DNA of 8,265 bases from Rhodococcus sp. IITR03 (GTDB lineage Bacteria; Actinomycetota; Actinomycetes; Mycobacteriales; Mycobacteriaceae), in contig LATQ01000001.1 of NCBI GenBank assembly GCA_001017865.1, positions 2,846,776 to 2,855,040 on the forward strand. Reading direction: 5' to 3'. The notes beneath the pieces are model-generated. The model worked only from the letters and a program-made list of their open reading frames with translations, did not search any database and was not told the origin of the DNA. Shown one piece after another: positions 6,006 to 8,265 of this stretch. The position numbers and the translations under genes were made by a program. Positions within the stretch are counted from its first letter, which is position 1, and each line of letters opens with the position of its first letter.

Positions 6006-6011
6006 TACCCT
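6006..6011 (+). promoter_or_regulatory. Candidate -10 (TACCCT) of miaB, leaderless type
   Basis: TACCCT fits TANNNT and lies 5 nt before GTG 6017. A start site at the GTG would give a leaderless mRNA. A GAGGTGAG stretch at 5998-6005 is too far from the GTG for a typical ribosome site, which favours the leaderless reading. Confidence 0.45.
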
Positions 6012-6016
6012 GAGAC

Positions 6017-7542
6017 GTGTCACTGATCGACGAAGAAGCCCCCCGCACCGGTGCCCGGACCTACGAGGTCCGCACCTACGGCTGCCAGATGAACGTACAC
6101 GACTCCGAGCGTCTGTCGGGGTTGTTGGAGGACGCCGGCTTCACCAAGGCCGGGCCCGGCGCGTCACCCGATCTGGTGGTCTTCAACACCTGCGCGGTGC
6201 GGGAGAACGCCGACAACAAGCTGTACGGCAATCTGAGTCATCTGCGTCCGGTCAAGGACGACAACCCCGACATGCAGATCGCCGTCGGAGGCTGCCTTGC
6301 CAGAAGGACCGCGACACGGTCGTCAAGAAGGCGCCCTGGGTCGACGTGGTCTTCGGCACGCACAACATCGGCAATCTCCCTGCACTGCTCGAACGCGCGC
6401 GGCACAACCGCCGTGCCGAGGTCGAGATCCTCGACGCCCTCGAGGCGTTCCCCTCGACGCTGCCCGCCAAGCGCGAGTCGTCGTACGCCGGATGGGTGTC
6501 GATCTCCGTCGGCTGCAACAACACGTGCACCTTCTGCATCGTGCCGTCGCTGCGCGGCAAGGAGGTCGACCGGCGCCCGGGCGACATCCTCGCCGAGGTG
6601 CAGGCGCTCGTCGACGAGGGCGTGCTCGAGGTGACACTGCTCGGCCAGAACGTCAACTCCTACGGCCGGTCCTTCGCCGATCCGGAGCAGCCCCGCGACC
6701 GGGGCGCTTCGCGTCGCTGCTGCGCGCGTGCGGCGAGATCGAGGGGCCTCGATCGGGTGCGCTTCACGTCCCCGCATCCGGCGGAGTTCACCGACGACGT
6801 CATCGACGCGATGGCGCAGACCCCCAACGTGTGCCCGCAGCTGCACATGCCGCTGCAGTCCGGCAGCGACCGGATCCTGCGCGCCATGCGCCGCTCGTAC
6901 CGCAAGGAACGCTTCCTGGGCATCATCGAGCGGGTCCGTGCCGCGATGCCGCACGCCGCGATCACCACCGACATCATCGTCGGCTTCCCCGGCGAAACCG
7001 AGGAGGACTTCCAGCAGACCCTCGAGGTCGTCGAGAAGGCACGGTTCACCAGCGCGTTCACCTTCCAGTACTCGAAGCGCCCCGGCACGCCCGCTGCCGA
7101 CATGGACGGTCAGCTCCCCAAGGCCGTGGTGCAGGAACGTTACGAGCGCCTGATCGCGCTGCAGGAACGCATCACCCTCGAGGAGAACCGCAAGCTCGTC
7201 GGAACCGAGGTCGAACTGCTCGTCGCCGCGGGGGAGGGCCGCAAGAACGCCGAGACCGCCGGATGAGCGGGCGTGCCCGCGACGGCCGCCTCGTCCACTT
7301 CCGTCCCGAGCGCGATCGACACCGCGGTGCGTCCCGGCGACGTCATCACGATCGTCGTCAGCGACGCCGCGCCGCACCACCTCGTCGCGGACACCCCGAT
7401 CCTCACGCACCGCCGTACACGTGCGGGCGACCACTTCGAACAGGGCCGGCTGCCCAAGACACCGCCGATCGGTGTCGGACTCGGACTGCCGCGCATCGGC
7501 GTCCCCGACCCGCTGCCGCCTCAGATGGGATGCAACGCATGA
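6017..7542 (+). CDS. miaB: tRNA-2-methylthio-N6-dimethylallyladenosine synthase MiaB (five frame breaks)
   Basis: Radical-SAM methylthiotransferase that adds the 2-methylthio group to i6A37 of tRNAs reading UNN codons, using two Fe-S clusters. N-terminal UPF0004 domain: [30 protein letters not shown] and VGGCLA give the three Cys of the auxiliary cluster. Radical-SAM motif: [20 protein letters not shown] (CxxxCxxC). Later motifs are [21 protein letters not shown] and [10 protein letters not shown]. The C-terminal TRAM domain ([13 protein letters not shown], then [20 protein letters not shown]) ends ...PPQMGCNA at 7542. Breaks: one base missing at 6300-6302 (GCC-CAG), one missing at 6706-6707, one extra G at 6743-6746 restoring frame, one missing near 7260, one extra near 7314. 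As given, a false TGA at 7264-7266 cuts off the TRAM end. Repaired length is about 508 residues, normal for actinobacteria. The stop overlaps the next gene's ATG. Confidence 0.95.
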
Positions 7543-8121
7543 CCACCGACAAGCCGCACGATCACCACGCGACGGGTGACGTACGCGCCGAACTCGAAGC
7601 CGCCGAACGGAAGGTGGCGAGCGACATCGACCGGGCGCCCGGCGATGTTCGTCGCGATCGCCGTCCTGATCCTGCTGGCGACCTTCAGCCTGCCCCACGC
7701 CGGATCCGCGAACGGGTGGGAGGTGCTGTCCTTCGCCCCGGACGCGACCACCGAGGAGATCGGTCTGCCGTCGCGGCTGTTCGTCGGCTTCGCAGTGGTC
7801 TTCGCCGGGCTGGGCTCGATCCTCGCGCTCGTCACCCGCAAGTGGGCGCTCGCGTGGGTGTCCCTGGCCGGATCGGCGGTGACCATCGTCTTCGGCATGC
7901 TCGCGATCTGGTCGCGCCAGACCCTGCCCGTCGAGTCGTCCGCCGCGGGACCGGGATTCGGTCTCGTCATCGGCTGGTTCGCCGTCATGGTGATCGTCTT
8001 CCACTGGGCCCGCGTGGTGTGGGCGCGGACCTCGGCCCAGCTCGAGGCCGAGGCCGAGTTGCGGAAGGTCGCAGCCCAGCACGAACGGCCCCGCCTGATG
8101 CGCGACGACCCCGAGGCCTGA
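7539..8121 (+). CDS. Conserved four-helix membrane protein (Rv2732c-like), one frame break
   Basis: Starts at ATG 7539, overlapping the miaB stop as ATGA, so it is probably translationally coupled to miaB. The N-terminus is hydrophilic ([20 protein letters not shown], then [12 protein letters not shown]). An extra G within 7631-7634 breaks the frame; removing it gives [19 protein letters not shown], the first membrane helix. Three more follow: [39 protein letters not shown], and [20 protein letters not shown]. The outer loop after helix 1 carries GWEVL. The tail is cytoplasmic and charged ([20 protein letters not shown]). Repaired length is about 193 residues. Arrangement and the '[11 protein letters not shown]' lead match the conserved transmembrane protein after miaB in mycobacteria (Rv2732c in M. 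tuberculosis) by memory. Function is unknown; no enzyme motif is visible. Confidence 0.8.
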
Positions 8122-8139
8122 CGCCTCCGGCACGAACAC

Positions 8140-8175
8140 GACGATCCCCCTCTCCCGACCGGAGAGGGGATCGTC
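8140..8175. terminator. Terminator hairpin after the miaB-membrane protein unit
   Basis: GACGATCCCC(C)TCTCC pairs with GGAGAGGGGATCGTC: about 15 bp with one bulged C and a 5-nt loop (8156-8160). It starts 18 nt after the membrane-protein stop and lies between converging genes, so it may terminate from both sides. There is no T-run. Confidence 0.75.
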
Positions 8176-8195
8176 CGTCTCGGATGCCGCGGGGG

Positions 8196-8265
8196 TCAGC
8201 GCTCGCCGACGGCACCTTCGGCCGCGTCGGCCACTCGCGCCACTGCGCGGCCTGGGCGAGGGCCT
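8196..8265 (-). CDS. 3' end of a convergent gene, possibly DUF349 family (partial, one frame break)
   Basis: On the minus strand the distal part reads ALAQAAQWREW (frame at 8263). One base appears to be missing at 8229-8231 (TGG-CC for TGG-GCC), after which ADAAEGAVGER runs to a TGA at 8198-8196. The joined tail AQAAQWREWADAAEGAVGER is helical and alanine/charge rich, as in the C-terminus of actinobacterial DUF349 proteins. The convergent position after the membrane protein matches Rv2731 in M. tuberculosis. With only about 23 residues visible, the family call is tentative. Confidence 0.4.
   Translation of the reverse strand, partial: GPRPGRAVARVADAAEGAVGER

Noticed and set aside
7273..7542. 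A separate small gene after miaB
   Set aside because: Its sequence ([20 protein letters not shown]) is the TRAM-domain end of MiaB. The TGA at 7264-7266 is an artefact of a nearby indel.
6238..8139. A 633-codon open frame on the minus strand, antisense to miaB and the membrane protein
   Set aside because: It is a GC-rich shadow frame with low-complexity Arg/Gly/Asp content, no recognisable domain, and lies opposite clear MiaB and membrane-protein sequence.
1..8265. Mobile elements, CRISPR arrays, tRNA or rRNA genes, phage genes
   Set aside because: No transposase or integrase sequence, regularly spaced direct repeats or RNA gene signatures were seen on either strand.

Overview
The window is high-GC actinobacterial chromosome, most likely Rhodococcus or a close mycolate-containing relative (Mycobacteriales). 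The evidence is the strong G/C preference at third codon positions, GTG starts, a mycobacterial-type LexA box, RecA-NDp (PafBC-type) promoter motifs, and the gene order glycosyltransferase / DUF3046 / recA / recX / gluDCBA (opposite strand) / miaB / membrane protein / convergent DUF349-like gene. From memory, this order resembles the recA-recX-miaB neighbourhood of Mycobacterium tuberculosis (Rv2739c to Rv2731, which lacks the glu genes there) and of Corynebacterium glutamicum (which has gluABCD next to recX).

Layout: 1-171 is the 3' end of a probable glycosyltransferase; 209-403 is a small DUF3046 gene; 404-655 is the recA control region, with a LexA box, a second RecA-NDp promoter and a DnaA-box-like site; 656-1701 is recA; 1717-1751 is a perfect 12-bp-stem hairpin; 1773-1795 is a second RecA-NDp promoter; 1803-2420 is recX. 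On the minus strand, transcribed from 5851 down to 2454, is a complete glutamate-type ABC importer operon: gluA (ATPase), gluB (lipoprotein binding protein), gluC and gluD (permeases). Strong stem-loops lie in both gaps (gluA-gluB and gluB-gluC), and gluC and gluD overlap in an ATGA. Divergent from gluA on the plus strand are miaB (6017-7542) and a four-helix membrane protein (7539-8121), joined by an ATGA overlap and closed by a terminator hairpin. The window ends in the 3' end of a convergent gene.

Sequence quality is a major caveat. Seven of the ten genes contain one or more 1-2 nt frame breaks (about 14 in all), yet conserved protein sequence resumes at once in another frame. This affects recA, gluD, gluC, gluA, miaB, the membrane protein and the last partial gene. 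Most breaks look like a single missing base at a G/C run. The best explanation is uncorrected sequencing or assembly error, not gene decay, so I annotate these as single CDSs and give the break positions.

The most interesting biology is regulatory. recX seems to have its own DNA-damage promoter of the same RecA-NDp/PafBC class as recA, placed after a hairpin that may end the recA transcript, with a start codon consistent with a leaderless mRNA. I found no mobile element, CRISPR array, rRNA or tRNA, and no clearly new multi-gene system.
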